Assembly (NCBI GenBank): GCA_036937835.1
Contig: CM072862.1
Span: 9,093,501-9,157,500, forward strand
DNA: 64,000 nucleotides
Direction of reading: 5' to 3'
Source: Pampus argenteus
Taxonomy: Eukaryota > Chordata > Actinopteri > Scombriformes > Stromateidae
Shown here: positions 1 through 12,612 of the stretch, one piece after another
Layout: the number at the start of each line of letters is the position of its first letter
Position numbering within the stretch: the stretch's first letter is position 1
Translations under genes and position numbers: made by a program
The notes under the pieces: generated by a model
Database searches by the model: none
What the model was told of the DNA's origin: nothing
Seen by the model: the letters and a program-made list of their open reading frames with translations, nothing else

Positions 1-1247
1 AAATATCTTCAGGAAATAAGATTGTTTTCCAGCGGATGGGGGCCTAATCTACTCAGTCATGGTGGTTTGGAGAGGGAATGTTTTCAAGTTTTAACAGGGT
101 TGGTTCCAGCATTCCCACCACCACAGTGATCCAACTACGAAGAGGGGCTTCTCTTTTTTTCTCTACGCCACCAAAGGGAAAGGAGGTTACATGGATGAGC
201 TGTGAATTACACCCAGGAACAACCTAAGCAAACCAGCTTCAATGCCTAGGACCTGTGAAGTGTTAATGACGATTAAATAATATTTATCAAGATGAGCATT
301 GTATATGCATACAGTATAGTGAAACTTTGTCCTCTAAGCAGAGATTAAGGGAAAGCCTTTTTTTGTATTCATTACAAGAACTAAGCCCAAGGCTATAGCG
401 CCACCAAATAATCTCCCCATGACTCAGACTCCCACAATCAACACAAAAGCATTAGAACCATAACAGTTTGACAACAGTCAAGTACAAGAGGGTGCAACCA
501 GAGGGAAGCTGTGTTAGCTTGTTGCCTTGAGCTGCTTGGCTTTGGGTCTCAGGTGTCTGCTTCTCTACAGGTATGTGTTACCATAATAGAGTAGTTAAGA
601 GAGCCTCTTGTCGAGGGCCCTTCCCTCCTGTCTCGGCACACTGACTCCAGTGTGAACATGGGTGCCTGGCCGATTTAGCGTAGTCTTGTTAGATTGAGTA
701 TTGCACAATGGAAACTGTCATGCGGCTTGTAATGTGTAATTGAACTTGGAGCCATTTTGCTTGAGAATATTCAGACCCAACTCGATTGGATTTCACTTGT
801 AAAAGCTGACAGACATCTCAAATACTGTTTGCTCAAAGGCTTGTTTTTTAGAGTAGGGAGCACAGACTGGGGAACACTTCTCAGAGTCTTTTTTTCCCAA
901 ATGGCTACATGTCCAGTACAGTTGCACCCTTCTCTTATGTCCCCAAAACCACAATCAACCCCCGCCCTCACAACCCCCACACTGCTTTCTCACAACCCAC
1001 CCCACCCTCGCTGGGACTGTTTTGTACTCTGGAACTTTCATTATGTGACGAGGATAAAAATACAGCACCCTGTGAATTTATGGTTCCTTCAGAGTTGCCA
1101 TTGAAAATATGAACTTTTCAGAGTTTCTCTCAGAAACCAAAGTAAGAAAACATAGCAACCACAGAATTTATACAGAGTCACCGCAACATAAAGGCCTATA
1201 GTCAGTGCACTCACACTTACAGCTACAGACAACTTGGGCTCTCCACG

Positions 1248-1271
1248 CACACACACACACACACACACACA
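1248..1271. repeat. (AC)12 microsatellite
   Basis: A pure AC dinucleotide run inside a wider CA-rich stretch (about 1205-1395). Confidence 0.97.
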
Positions 1272-1651
1272 TGCACGATGAATGCACATTCATGCGAGCA
1301 TTTAAACATATCCACATGTATTCTTATGAGGAACATAAGCAGTAACAAATGCAAACATGCACACAGGAAAAACACACCCACACCCACAGACAGACACCGT
1401 GATACATTACGTCCTCTTGGATATATTATGCTTGTTTATTGACTGTGCTAGTTTTAAAGGACAGTTCGTTTATCTCCAGTGTAAACTCCTACCCATTTTA
1501 ACCTCAGACACTGATGACACATCCCTTTAAACATCCCTTTCTCTTGCATGGACATATGACTCAATGATAATGACAGTATTGAGCGCTTTAAAGAGAGTCA
1601 TAATTACAATCATCTAAACCTCCATTCTAGGGAGTTTATGTCCATATCCAC

Positions 1652-1675
1652 CTTTCTCTTTCTTTCTTTCTTTCT
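1652..1675. repeat. (TTTC)n microsatellite
   Basis: About six TTTC units, slightly interrupted at the left end, inside a pyrimidine-rich stretch. Confidence 0.9.
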
Positions 1676-2258
1676 CACTCTCCCTCTCACTGACAGCTGC
1701 TTTTCCTGGGAAAGTGCCTCTTTTCTCAGGCGATAATCTATTGCCGTCCTCTCATCGCTTACATGTAGCTACATGGTGAGTCAGTGCTGTAATTCCGTCA
1801 TTAGCTGGATAATGTGTGTGCTGTCTGTGTGTTAAAACTCTAAGTGCCAGCTTTGGAGTGACCCCAGGGCAGCTTGTGGGTTTGACTGATGCCAGTCTAC
1901 CCACCAAGCGTCATCTGAGCTCTGTAATAGGTTTTGTCCAGCTCAGTTAGGCCTATATTAGCTTAGGTTTTGTGACCATTATGTGTGTATGTGGACTAAA
2001 TGTTCCTTCTCCCACTACTAGACAAAACATTTCATGCATTTGGAACCTGGAAGTACCAGATCTCATTAATGTGGTTTTAAAAGCTGTACATTAGAAAAGG
2101 TCATGTACTATATAAAACAAGCACAAAAGGGATGATTCTTGATTATATTGAAATAGTCAGGCTCAGATTAAGGCTATTAGAAAGCACCAAGACAGACTAT
2201 AACATAGGGAACTAAGTGAAGGCAAGACCTTTTATAATGGGATTTTTATTAAATGCCT

Positions 2259-2277
2259 GGGTTAGGGTTAGGGTTAG
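2259..2277 (+). repeat. Short interstitial telomere-like repeat
   Basis: Three consecutive GGGTTA units followed by G on the plus strand, the vertebrate telomere sequence. It is too short to be a telomere. Such tracts can arise by chance or by repair of a double-strand break using telomerase. Confidence 0.75.
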
Positions 2278-2846
2278 TATGGAGTTGTACTCCACCTTTT
2301 TCTTGCCCTGATAAACTTGTTGACCATGCTTGGTGACACAAGATTCACACCAGTGCACAGTAACACCCAGTCACCTTCAGCTACCTTCTCCACAGCCAGC
2401 CGTCACAGGGACAGCATTCACCACAATGCCTGCCAGAGATAAACACCTCTAAATCAAAAAGTGGAATTACAGTGAAACACGGGTTATATTACGCCAGCAC
2501 TGTAGATACATCCAAAGACACACAACTAAATTGATAAAACATGTCCAGGCTCAGTCCCCACCTGTCTTTTTCCAATAACAAATCCACGCAATTAAGTTCT
2601 AAACTCTGCTATAAATCTTCCAGGACGCATGTTTAAAGAGTCCCTCCAGGCAGGCAGACATTTGCTTTTGATTGCAGTGTGAGGAAGAAAGTGAGAAGCT
2701 TGTCTCTGGGTTTTGGAGTTTTTATTTAAGGTGACATATGTATTTATATACAGTATATATGTATATAAATATGCACATGTTTGTATGTTGATGTACATAT
2801 CGGTTTTACATGCACACAAGTCCATATGCATCTACTCTCTACATGG

Positions 2847-2848
2847 GT

Positions 2849-2889
<41 letters not shown>
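2847..2889. repeat. (GT)n microsatellite
   Basis: About 21 GT units with one C interruption near the left end. Confidence 0.98.
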
Positions 2890-2890
<1 letters not shown>

Positions 2891-3762
2891 ACATGTCATA
2901 TTCAAACACTGCATTCAATCACAGATGAGCTGTTACCAGCCCATGACAAATCTCCACCTGTGTGTGGGATCAGTGTTGTTGCACATGTGGGAGCTCGCTC
3001 TGATCCCACAGTTTCACCCACCACCTGAGGCCCTGCCTGAGTGACTGACTGATGGGAGAATCTCACCTGACTAAAAGTATCAGTGCTTGATCACTAAGGC
3101 TCACCTGAGCACCTGAGGGGATCCCAGCGTGCCAAGCGTGCATCTTTTCTAGGCTTGTCCACCTGATTCCCTGGGGCAGATTCCCCTGCACAAGGATCTG
3201 TGTGGTCATCACCGCTACTACATGTATTTACACAATCAATCACTGACTGCGTCATACCAACCTAAAACATACAGTGCACCCTAGGGTCAGTAAAATTAAT
3301 TAGACATATATAATTCATACTTCCACACGTCTTTTCTGCTGCTCTTTAAAGGACCCCACTGACAAAGCAGGCCTCAGAAATAACCTTGGGTTTTTTAGTG
3401 ACTACTCTGAGAAATAGGATTTTGCCTCATTAAAAATAAATCGGGCCATTTTAAACCACACATGTGCAAGCTGAATTGTGCTAAGGAAAGGACAATTAGC
3501 AGAGAATCAATCCCTTTCTTCCCGTTTCCTTTTTTTCATTTTCTCATTTTGTTGTTGCTTTATTTTAGCACCATAAGGAATGCTGGAAGAGGAACACATA
3601 AAACACAAAATCATGAGATTCTTGGAAGAAGAAGGCAGACAAACCCCCATCTCGTTCATAGCTATGTCTGGATTGCCTTCTGCGCTGAGATAGGAGTCAA
3701 CATGTTTAGCGACATCAAAAGAAAACCTGATACCTTAAGTATAAGAAGATTAACACTTGCAG

Positions 3763-3949
3763 TGATCTTGAGCTTAGGCTTCTTCAGGACTTTCAACAGA
3801 CTGTGCCAGAAGGGACAATTACCGATGAATTGGCACCAACATCTCGTAGTTATTTAACAAAATCTGGCACAGTGTATAAGCTCTCGTCCTTAAGACTTCC
3901 TTTTAAGTCTGGCCTCAGTATCAGAAGGCTAACAGATTGGGGAATGTGA
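3763..3949 (+). other. Weak exon-like open frame
   Basis: After an acceptor-like CAG ending at 3762, the frame beginning at 3764 (GAT) stays open for 61 codons to TGA at 3947-3949. Its predicted composition is mixed and not low-complexity. An overlapping frame on the same strand is also open (131 codons from 3462). No domain is recognised, no donor is evident, and one open frame of this length is expected by chance in 64 kb. It is recorded only as a weak candidate. Confidence 0.08.
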
Positions 3950-5687
3950 CGAGAGCCGACAGCAGGAAAATCTGCAGGAACACTGGAAGAGGGAGGTGGG
4001 AAGAAAGAAAGCAAGCAAACAAAAAAGAAAGAAAAACAAAGGAGACAAAGAGACAAATAAAGAAACAAAATCTTATCACTGAGTAGTATTTTATTTCCTA
4101 ACTTTAGGGTTGTGTCATATCTCAGGGTAGATATTTGTGGTGTATCTAAGCTCACTGGTATGCCTGTGTTTTTTTTTTTTTATTGTGTACCTCAGTGGAC
4201 TCAATATGACAACTTTAGGAATGTGACATTGTGCAAAACTCTGAAACAAATGCTTACAGTCTCACACAGAGCAACAGTTGCATGTGAAAACACACATAGA
4301 CAGACAGTGAAACACTTTAAATACATTTTAATCGTATAATGACTTAAATAGCATATTATTTCATGATTATTGCTATTTAGAGTTATTTATAATACTTAAG
4401 TGTCACACACACTGTCATGCACACATACACAACTCGGCTACAGAACACCTGTAAGAGATGTTACATTCCCACAAGCTTATCCTTACCTTGAGCACCATAC
4501 AGTCACCACAGGACTTCGCAAGGTTTATGAAGTACGCTACTCTTTACACATATATCACTCCCTATTAAGCCAAAGTACATACTGTATGCTTGTACCTACA
4601 ACGACTTTGTACAGCAAATGTAATCTGCCTGTCAGAGGGGATGCCAGAGAGGAAGCCACATGGGGGAGTCATGGACAAGCTCCTCAAACAAAGATGTCAC
4701 CTTCCCTGCAGGAAACTCTGAAAGCTTCCCGGCTTTTCACCTCCAGAGCATCTTAGTAGAAGCAACGACTTAGGTAAAATTTCCAATAACTCAAATTTGG
4801 ACTTACTTGAACTAATTAATTAGTATGTGCTCTCATCAACCTCCTAAGCTGTTTACAGTACAAATACCACAACATGAAGTTAGCAAATAACTAGCATCTA
4901 GCAAAAAATTGCTGGAGACCAAAAAAAAAAGAATGCATGAATATTTAACTACGAAGGGCTACATGCAGTTGTTAACTAAATACATACACTCTAAACCATC
5001 ACTTGGCTCAATTATAGATCAGTATGATTTCTGAGTGACTTATTCCTATTTAACATGGTTCCAGTCAGTATGGGTCATCAGCTTTATTAGACCTAAATAG
5101 ATGCCACAGCACGCTCCACGTTGTAAAACTCCCACCCTGCATTTTTAAGAAAGCTGTGAGTGATCCATCGCAGAACTCCAAGACACGATAAAGATAACAG
5201 GTGACAAGACAAGCGGCGCCAGTTCGTTGTTGGATCTGGAGCCTGCCTTGGGATACAGTGACAAATGTTAGATTCTGACATCTCCATGGTAGATGGGGAG
5301 GAGCAGGAAAAGTGAGTGATTTGGCATTGGTTTGGAGAAATTCCCTCCAGTCACAGTGCTCTCTCATTTCCTAACCCTCTCTGGAGTGACTCTGACAGAT
5401 AGACGGAGGAGACGTGACCTGAAACAAGCGGCTGTTTGATCATCTTCGTACCACTTTCATTCTGTCACAACGATCTATGAAAAATCACTTAATATTAAAA
5501 AAGATTTCAGTATTATTAAAGTGAAAATAAGCTCACTGGTGCCAATGCATTATACATCAATAACTCTGACAAAATCTATTTTGTAAGTAAACTGATGAGC
5601 CAAGGGGAAGAAAGAGAAATTGTGATTAAGTCTCAAAAAGGGTTTAACATAGGCCATAGAGAGATTTGACATGTCTCTGTATGTTCT

Positions 5688-5754
5688 AGAGAGAGAGTAA
5701 GAGAGACAGAGAAAGAGAGACAGATACAGAGAGACAGAGACAGATACAGAGAGG
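5688..5754. repeat. GA-rich imperfect simple repeat
   Basis: Purine-rich (GA)n with repeated GACAGATACAGA-type units. It is a homopurine plus strand about 65 bp long with occasional C and T. Confidence 0.9.
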
Positions 5755-6070
5755 GGTGTCAAGAGCAGGGAGAGCATATTGCCTTCTAATTCTGTAATTC
5801 TCTCCACTCTCCGCCAATCATAAGATGTTATTTGATTTAGATTTAATACATGTATGCACTATCTAACTCTTTTTGAACAAGGTAAGCTGCAGATAAACAG
5901 AAATATGCACACTCACACACATAAAGCCATCCCAACACCTCATAAAGTCAAGGACCGCCCATGCCCAAACAAATTTAAAACAATCAGAGGGTTTGGCAGG
6001 AGCAGACTGCTCTAGCCATTACTCTGGTTGCAGTGACAGCTTGCCCCGCTCACCTCATCTGTCTGCCCTC

Positions 6071-6077
6071 TATAAAG
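6071..6077 (+). promoter_or_regulatory. Candidate TATA box
   Basis: TATAAAG lies in a GC-richer context, 87-93 bases upstream of a strong splice donor at 6164. An initiator-like TCACTCT occurs at 6111-6117, slightly farther from the TATA box than the usual 28-33 bases, so the start could be anywhere around 6100-6113. The TATA box is also one arm of a small inverted repeat (ATAAAG, 5 bases, CTTTAT). Core promoter motifs occur by chance, so the call depends on the adjacent donor. Confidence 0.25.
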
Positions 6078-6100
6078 ACCAGCTTTATGGGCAGGCCCTC

Positions 6101-6163
6101 TAACCCCTTCTCACTCTCTTCGACAGACACGCCTGGCCTCTAGACCCTCTTCTGACAATTTAG
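6101..6163 (+). other. Candidate noncoding first exon
   Basis: This segment sits just downstream of the TATA box and ends in TTTAG followed by GTATGT, a near-consensus vertebrate splice donor at 6164. It has no ATG, so if transcribed it would be a 5' untranslated exon or part of a noncoding RNA. The same TTTAG could instead be an acceptor, since a pyrimidine-rich run precedes it. No downstream partner exon could be identified. Confidence 0.2.
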
Positions 6164-6894
6164 GTATGTGGCTTTTATCCATAACCACAAAAACTGGGGA
6201 GAGCCTTGAACTCCTAAAACACTAACAAACTCTAAAGTGTAACCTAGCTATCTCACAGCTGACAATATAACATATAACATATATAAAGATCATCCTGCAA
6301 AGCTTATTATGTGCCGAGACTTATCTCCCGACTAAAGATCTTTGATACATTTTTATTATATTTATTTTAAAAAATCTATTTTATTTTAAAAACATACAAC
6401 CTCATGTCCTTGAGTTTAAAATAACTGGAGCAGGAGGAGTACATTTATATCCAAAAAATTACAAGCCACCAATCTTTAAAAAAAAAATGTAACTAAAGTA
6501 AAGACACGAGAATAGAGGCAAAGTCTCTACCCTTGAATATTTTTTTCCTCTGTGACCTTCAGCTAAAGATAATTTTACTTTGCTGATTTACACAGTAAGG
6601 AGCGACAAGACATCAAGGGCAGTGAGGGCAGAAAACAAACCTGCCAAGTCATCACTGTGGTCCAAGCTGATTTCACTATTGTTTAGTTTTCTTTCTTCTT
6701 TTGGACATTGACACATTTATATACACCCACACAATAGATAGATGTAACCTACCACATATGTGATCTGTGTAACGCTACACGGAGGCATGTAAATCTTCAA
6801 CCTTTCCCCCAAGGCAAATAAAAAAATAAAGACAAATAAACTTACACACCCCAATATAAGCCTCTCCAACTCGCCTCCGCTTCTGTACCCTGCC

Positions 6895-7030
6895 GCAGCC
6901 GACTTAGCCAGGATTTACACAGCCCAGTCACAGCGTCTCCATTAATTGCTGAAAGTGACACCGTGCACGGTTATTACACGATTACGACATGACAGCTCTC
7001 GTTTTTCACCATTAAGAAGCAGACGGGCCT
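6895..7030. promoter_or_regulatory. Possible conserved regulatory block
   Basis: A complex, repeat-free block with a homeodomain core (ATTAATTG), a GGTTATTACACG segment and CpG dinucleotides retained in otherwise CpG-poor DNA. The texture resembles vertebrate conserved noncoding elements. Conservation cannot be tested here. Confidence 0.2.
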
Positions 7031-7500
7031 GTGCTCAGCTGCAGCAGAGTGTCAGCACATGGAAGTGACTAGACAGGAAGACAGGTTATACTGCGAAGGC
7101 CATGGCCGCAGCATGGGGCGCTTAGCTTGCTTATGTGTTGGCACGACACAAGGGTGGCATTAAGAAATTCACTGTTTTTACGAAACTGCACACAAGTGAC
7201 TAACTCAAGTCACAAAAACAAAGCCAGGGGGATTTTTCTTAGTCCTCCACGCTAAAAAAAAAATCTGGTTGCAGCAGTATAAGTAATTGTAACTCTAGTA
7301 GACATTTATGAGAAACAGTGAGTGCATGTCAAGCATTCAGCAGAATAGTCTGGGGTTTACGGCTAGTACTGCCTTGATATCTAGTATAAATTATGTCAGA
7401 GGGCGTTGGGGTCCTTAAGGTCATAGTAAGGGGCCATACGGTACAGAAAATTCTGATTTAATTTCTGTCATTTTTCAATATGAGAGTTTTTTTTTTAATC

Positions 7501-7540
7501 TACAGTATCAGTCAAAAGTTTGGACATGCCTTCCCATTCA
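7501..7540 (+). mobile_element. Tc1/mariner-like terminal repeat remnant
   Basis: The segment contains GTCAAAAGTTTGGACATGCC followed by TTCCCATTCA, matching what is known of terminal inverted repeats of salmonid/teleost Tc1-like transposons (AGTCAAAAGTTTGGACACACCT-type). No matching inverted copy and no transposase frame were found nearby, so this looks like a solitary or truncated end. The family call is from memory and was not searched. Confidence 0.6.
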
Positions 7541-8188
7541 CTTGCATATGAACATGTAACATGGGACTGTAAATTAAAAACAGAGCAATCACTGACTAAG
7601 ATGTTTCCCAAAATGATTTTAGAAATACCTGTCATACACTAGCTTCCAGATAAATTTTCAAGATGGATGTTTTTCTTACTTTTGCAAACCACTAACAAAC
7701 ACAAACAACTAGCACCATAGGGAGGAATTGACAGAGTCAGCATAATCATCAATAACATGTATTTGTGATCATCAAAAAAAACCTAAAAACTTAACACTGC
7801 CATGGCATCATTACACCCTCGCCTTTTACTACAATTATGAGAGAAAATAGATCCGGCTTGCGGTTCTATTAATTGCCCACTTGAAGCAAAGACGTCAAGG
7901 CCGTATAGATTTTCTGCCAGGGAAGTCGTGTGTGGCTGTCCCTCTCCTGATGCGAGAGGGTTGGGAGGGGGTGCGAGAGAGGATGTGAATAATGCATTAC
8001 AAGGTATGAGGCTGGTAAGGAGCTGGGGCTCTGGGAATTTAAAGGCATTTGTGTTTGTCACACAAATCAGGAAGTCTTGCTGTGCTTGGAGGCAAATCTG
8101 AACCGACGGCTCAGAGCAGAGGATGACACCACCTTTTCCACAGAACTCAGGCCTGAGACGGCAACGGTTGGTGAGAAAGTGAGAGAGG

Positions 8189-8189
<1 letters not shown>

Positions 8190-8222
<33 letters not shown>
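8190..8222. repeat. (GT)16 microsatellite
   Basis: A pure GT run following a GA-rich segment. Confidence 0.98.
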
Positions 8223-8226
<4 letters not shown>

Positions 8227-10576
8227 TGGAAAACAGAGTGGGAAAGAGAGATAGGATGAGTTAAAGGAAGCAATGTCAGGCTTTTGTTTTGAGAGAGGTA
8301 AAGCACAACATACATATTGGTATTTGCCTCACACTATGTTAACTAACTTGGAATTTACAAATACTATATACTACAATACAATATACTGTACTATAATTTT
8401 AACTGTATTATTATCTCTAATTAAACATTTCTACATATTATAGTTCTGGTGCTGATATCCAGAGTGACTTAAAGTAGTGTGAGGAAGGAATCTAGATTTA
8501 GAGTCACACTCAAAGATACATCAACATGAGCATGAGGTTGACAGCTGACGTATGGCTTTTAAGGATCAAATTTATGAGCCACATATAGAAGTTACAGGGC
8601 AGTCTTTCTAATCTCAACTCATAGTGTTACAGATAATATTTGCTGCAATGATTTCCTCAGTCAGAAATAGATACACATGATTCAAATTTTACAAACAGCT
8701 CCGTGCATGTGAAACCGTCAGATGAATAAGACCCACACCAAGGTCAGACATACTAAAGATAAAAGCCATTGACCCCTGCTCAGGGGGAGATTGTCTTCCT
8801 GCCTGGCATGCTGTGCTGCTCTGCAGCTTGTCTGTCAGAGGTGCTATGTGTCTCTGTGCACATGAGGATAATTTGTGCGTGTCTGTGTGTGTCTATCTAT
8901 GTAGCAAGGGTCAAGCCGGGCTCCTTGTGTAAACCAGTAAGGCGTGCCGGAGGCAGTCTGGGGATGGAGGTTGGCCTTAGAGATTTTCACCTGGCCTGGT
9001 TTGGAAGAGGGGAGCACAGCAGAGCAAAGGAAATGGACAACTGGATGGGTGTGGGACGGGGCTGTTTCGGTGTCACTGATGCAGAGGGTGCGGAGGTGCA
9101 GACAGACAGGAAGCAGATCACACTCAGAGGCCAAGTCTCAGCCCCTTTTGACTCTCACTGTGAGCATCGGATTACTATGGACTTGTTCCCTATTCAATCA
9201 TATTTAATACATAAACTATTTAAAATCATAACATGCAACTTGGCATGTTTTGGGATAATGTAGGATTACTACCATGCTATGTAGAAAAAGCAAACAAAGG
9301 TTTTCAGTCAACTTTTCTGAATCAAATTTGTCTGCTGCATGTTTGGTTTCACTCAATCTTCCTTTCTTATTGTCGCTGCCATAAGATACTTAAAGCTGCT
9401 GCTGTACTGCACCTCAGACCATTAGATCATCATGCCAGTACCCAGAGACAAAAAATTGGAAAATATCCAACTGTTCTTCTCCTGAGTCTAGTAGTCTGAA
9501 GTGGTTTCCTGTCTCCCTGCTGACAAGAGATTGCATGTTACTTAAGGTAATAGCACAAAGACGTGGCTGCCATGTTGAGGCTGGCAGACACATACCAGAC
9601 CTTCACTTAAAAGGCCGTGTCAGGGGTTAAGTGGTCATGGAAAAGGATGCAGAGAGCTGTTGCTGAAGTTATTAAGCAGCATAGTTTCTCCCTCGTCAGC
9701 AGGTGGGAGGAGAGATCTGGTGTGAAGAGCAGGTGCTGCTCAGGGCCAGAGATCACAGCTGAACCTTAGGCTGCGATAAGCCCAACGCCACTTAAATTAC
9801 ACCCCTAGCACCACATTGACCCAGCATGCTTTGTATGTGAGTGAGAGAAAGAAAGTGAGAGTTGAGGATATAAGTGTGAGAAACCAAAGCTGAGACATGT
9901 GGGTGCATGTGTGTGCGTGTGAATGTGTGTTCGGGCTCTTTTTTCTTTTATTGGTGAAGGTTATATGAGTGTCTAAATACTGTATATACATTAAAACATT
10001 GACAGTAAAATAAAGTCTAGTCAAGAATGACAGCTAAGGGCATGTTTTTCTGTTTATCGTCCCTCTCATTCTTCAAATTCTATTTGCTTCAAACATCCAA
10101 CCAAGAGTTGATTTGCTGTCATAACTACCAGGGTGTGGGGGTGGATAAAGGCTGCCGTTGGCATCAAATCACAGATTTCAAACTCAGGTATTTTGTCTGA
10201 AGCCTGTGTCAACACATGTTAATGACATTTTGGAAAGAAAAAGAGTGGGAGAACAGGCAAGGAAAGGGATGAAAGTGGCAGAGATAGAAATGGAGGGGAG
10301 AGAGCAGAGGCGGATGCATTTATTTGATGATTAGCTTTTTGTTAGTTACTGCCCTAGAGACCCCAACACCAGGAGCACTTCCAGCAAACCAAAATCATAA
10401 ACAAACGTGGTAGAAGAGCGAGGGGATGAAAGTGGACAGAGAGCAGGAGAACGGGGAGCTTTGAGGATGAGGCGAGGTGATGTATCGATCATCCATTGAC
10501 AAACACAATAGAAATTTTAGATGTGATGTGAGAGGCCCCCATCCATAATTTATCAGCGGGCCAAATGTGAGTGACG

Positions 10577-10745
10577 TGGGGTGAGGAAAGGGGGGAGCAC
10601 TGAGTATTGATTAGTGGGGGGAAAAAGTGCACAGCACAAGGGGGGCTCCAGAGAGGAAAAGATAGGGGAGGAAGAACAGGGGAGGTGGAGGGGATTCAAG
10701 AGAGAGATGGTTGTGCGAGGAGGTGAGGGTGGGGGAGTGAAGATG
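10577..10745 (+). repeat. Purine-rich G/A low-complexity tract
   Basis: Roughly 170 bp dominated by G and A on the plus strand, with several GGGG runs (for example near 10616, 10640, 10664 and 10680). Purine tracts also occur upstream (10210-10480). Such DNA can form triplex or G-quadruplex structures. Confidence 0.85.
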
Positions 10746-10867
10746 GAGCACAGGAAAGCCATTAAGGGTGGCAGTGTTACAGACACTGCCAGCAACTGAG
10801 AGCGCAAAAGAGAGAAGCGCAAAGACTGGTGGAGAGAGGGAAAGAATGAGAGAGAGGTCAACACCCT

Positions 10868-10888
10868 CCCACCACCACCACCACCACA
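10868..10888. repeat. (CCA)n trinucleotide repeat
   Basis: About seven CCA/CAC units. The short histidine run predicted from it is not evidence of a gene. Confidence 0.9.
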
Positions 10889-10974
10889 CCCTTTCTATCT
10901 CACTCCTCCCATCTCCCCACCACCCCAATCAATATGACCATGTCAAAACATAAAATGCATGCTTTTGCTCTTAA

Positions 10975-11130
10975 GTAAAAGGTGTCTAAGATTTTTAAAA
11001 GCATTGATTCGGGGACGGGTCGATGGAAATCAAGGCATATTTTCCTGTGCAAAGAGGGGTAATAACACTCAGCTGATAATAGCACAACAGAGGGGACTCG
11101 ACTGTGTCTGTGAGGAGTGCACTGGTCAGA
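10975..11130. promoter_or_regulatory. Possible conserved regulatory block
   Basis: A repeat-free block of mixed composition between low-complexity neighbours, with a GATTCGGGGACGGGTCGATGG segment that retains CpGs and a GTAATAACACTCAGCTGATAA segment containing a GATAA core. The call is by texture only. Confidence 0.18.
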
Positions 11131-11394
11131 TTACTGCATCCCACTCCACCAGGAGAGGTCACAAGATGGGGGCAGGTCAAGGGTTTGGCTCTGAGATTTG
11201 TCTGTGGGGAGAGCACGAGAAGCAGCAGGAATTGATGGCATCGGACTTTTACTGGAGCATCTGCCAGAAACATTTTACATATTAAAGTGAAGAAGATCTA
11301 GAGAAGATCTCACAGGCTTGGTCCTGGGGGAATATAGACCATCAAAAACAGAACAGAGCCACTTCTGCAATGCTAACCTCCCAGAGCCCAACAC

Positions 11395-11490
11395 ATTTAA
11401 TGAAAATTATTTTGAATGATATATTGTTGTTTAAACATGTCAATCAGCTCACTTGATCAATTAAGTTTAAAGTTTTTGCGCACTCTGAAT
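11395..11490. promoter_or_regulatory. Possible conserved regulatory block (PBX/homeodomain-like)
   Basis: GTTTAAAC palindrome, GTCAATCAG (PBX/HOX-like), CACTTGATCAATTAAG (NKX- and homeodomain-like) within about 60 bases. Confidence 0.2.
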
Positions 11491-12095
11491 AAAAGTTAGT
11501 CACCAAGGGGAGAAAGAGTCCAAGGCAAAAAATTCTGGGTGGGTTCAGTGGTTAAGGAAAGTTTTTTTTTTTTTTTTCCTAATGTGGGCACCAGTGAAGC
11601 AGAGGCAACCTCCATACCGACACTGGGGACACAGCACCGCCCATGGAGAGCCAAACCCAAGCAGTTAAAACAGACCAGGCACAAAAGAGACAGCAAGAAA
11701 AACACAAGACGAGAGAAGGAAAAAACAAAATCATGTTCCATAATCAGAAACAAAACTGGTACACACCACATGAAGGGCACTGCCAATGTGCATCCATGTG
11801 TCCCTTGTTGTTGCACCAGTTAGCACAGAAGCCACAAAATGGGGCTTTAAAGACAATAGCAGCACAACAGCAATTAGCCTTATCCCTGGGTGGGGCTACG
11901 CTCTGAAGACACAACCACAGAGGCGTGTAATGAATGACATGACATTGCCATGACACAATAAAATAAACAACATCTGGCAGAACTTAGACAACTCCCTTCC
12001 TCTTTGTTTACCCCTTGACCTTTCATAGGTTGTAAATCGGGCTTTAATCAACAATACAGTGAAATTAAAGCTGAAATATTCAACTTTTTAAAAAT

Positions 12096-12135
12096 TATTT
12101 GTAATAGAATTTGTAATTTGTATTTGTAATAGAAT
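12096..12135. repeat. 25-bp period short tandem duplication
   Basis: TATTTGTAATAGAAT occurs twice, at 12096-12110 and 12121-12135, with a related TTTGTAATTTG between the copies. This is a local duplication in AT-rich DNA. Confidence 0.85.
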
Positions 12136-12612
12136 GACCACCAATTCAATTACCTCTCACTATCCTAGAGGCTAATATAGTTCAAAAAGATGAGCATTTG
12201 TGCTTTAAAAAGCTTCAAAAGCCCTTTGTGTCATGTAACTCTGGGGATCCCAGCAGAAAGCAGAAATGTCACCCATGAACCAAGTATAGTCGCCTGTCAT
12301 GCCTTGGTAACTGACAGTATGGTCACAGTGGTTGCTGCAGCCTAAGACTGAACCAGTGATCCTCTAGATATCCAACAATCTCACTAACAACCTGGCCAAG
12401 CTGACACCCCAAACACGGTTTTCATCTGAGAGAGGTGTGTGCTTGACAAGCAGCATTCTTCACTTTGGACCATAGCCCATCAAACTCTAAACCTAACGCC
12501 AAGAACTTTGAGTCAACAAGCCTTTCTCTGATAAATGTTGTGGAAATTGCAGGAGGCAGACTGGTTGGTCACTTGGTTGGTTTCATCCTGATTGTTTGTG
12601 ATCTGTTTTCAG

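Larger units (their letters stand above)
1..6060. other. Noncoding stretch, no gene recognised
   Basis: All six frames are interrupted by frequent stops and no recognisable protein domain appears. The visible content is short microsatellites, listed separately, a T13 run at 4169-4181, and AT-rich DNA around 4320-4400. A segment near 5100-5290 is less AT-rich and looks more complex than its surroundings, but nothing in it can be named. This is most simply intergenic or intronic sequence. Confidence 0.7.

Noticed and set aside
8769..9263. Longest open frame, 164 codons, plus strand
   Set aside because: No recognised domain, no splice or promoter context, and overlapping frames of similar length on both strands; length is within chance for 64 kb.
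11562..11577. T16 run as the poly(A) tail of a minus-strand processed pseudogene
   Set aside because: The adjacent 300 bases on the relevant side hold no recognisable gene body or target-site duplication.
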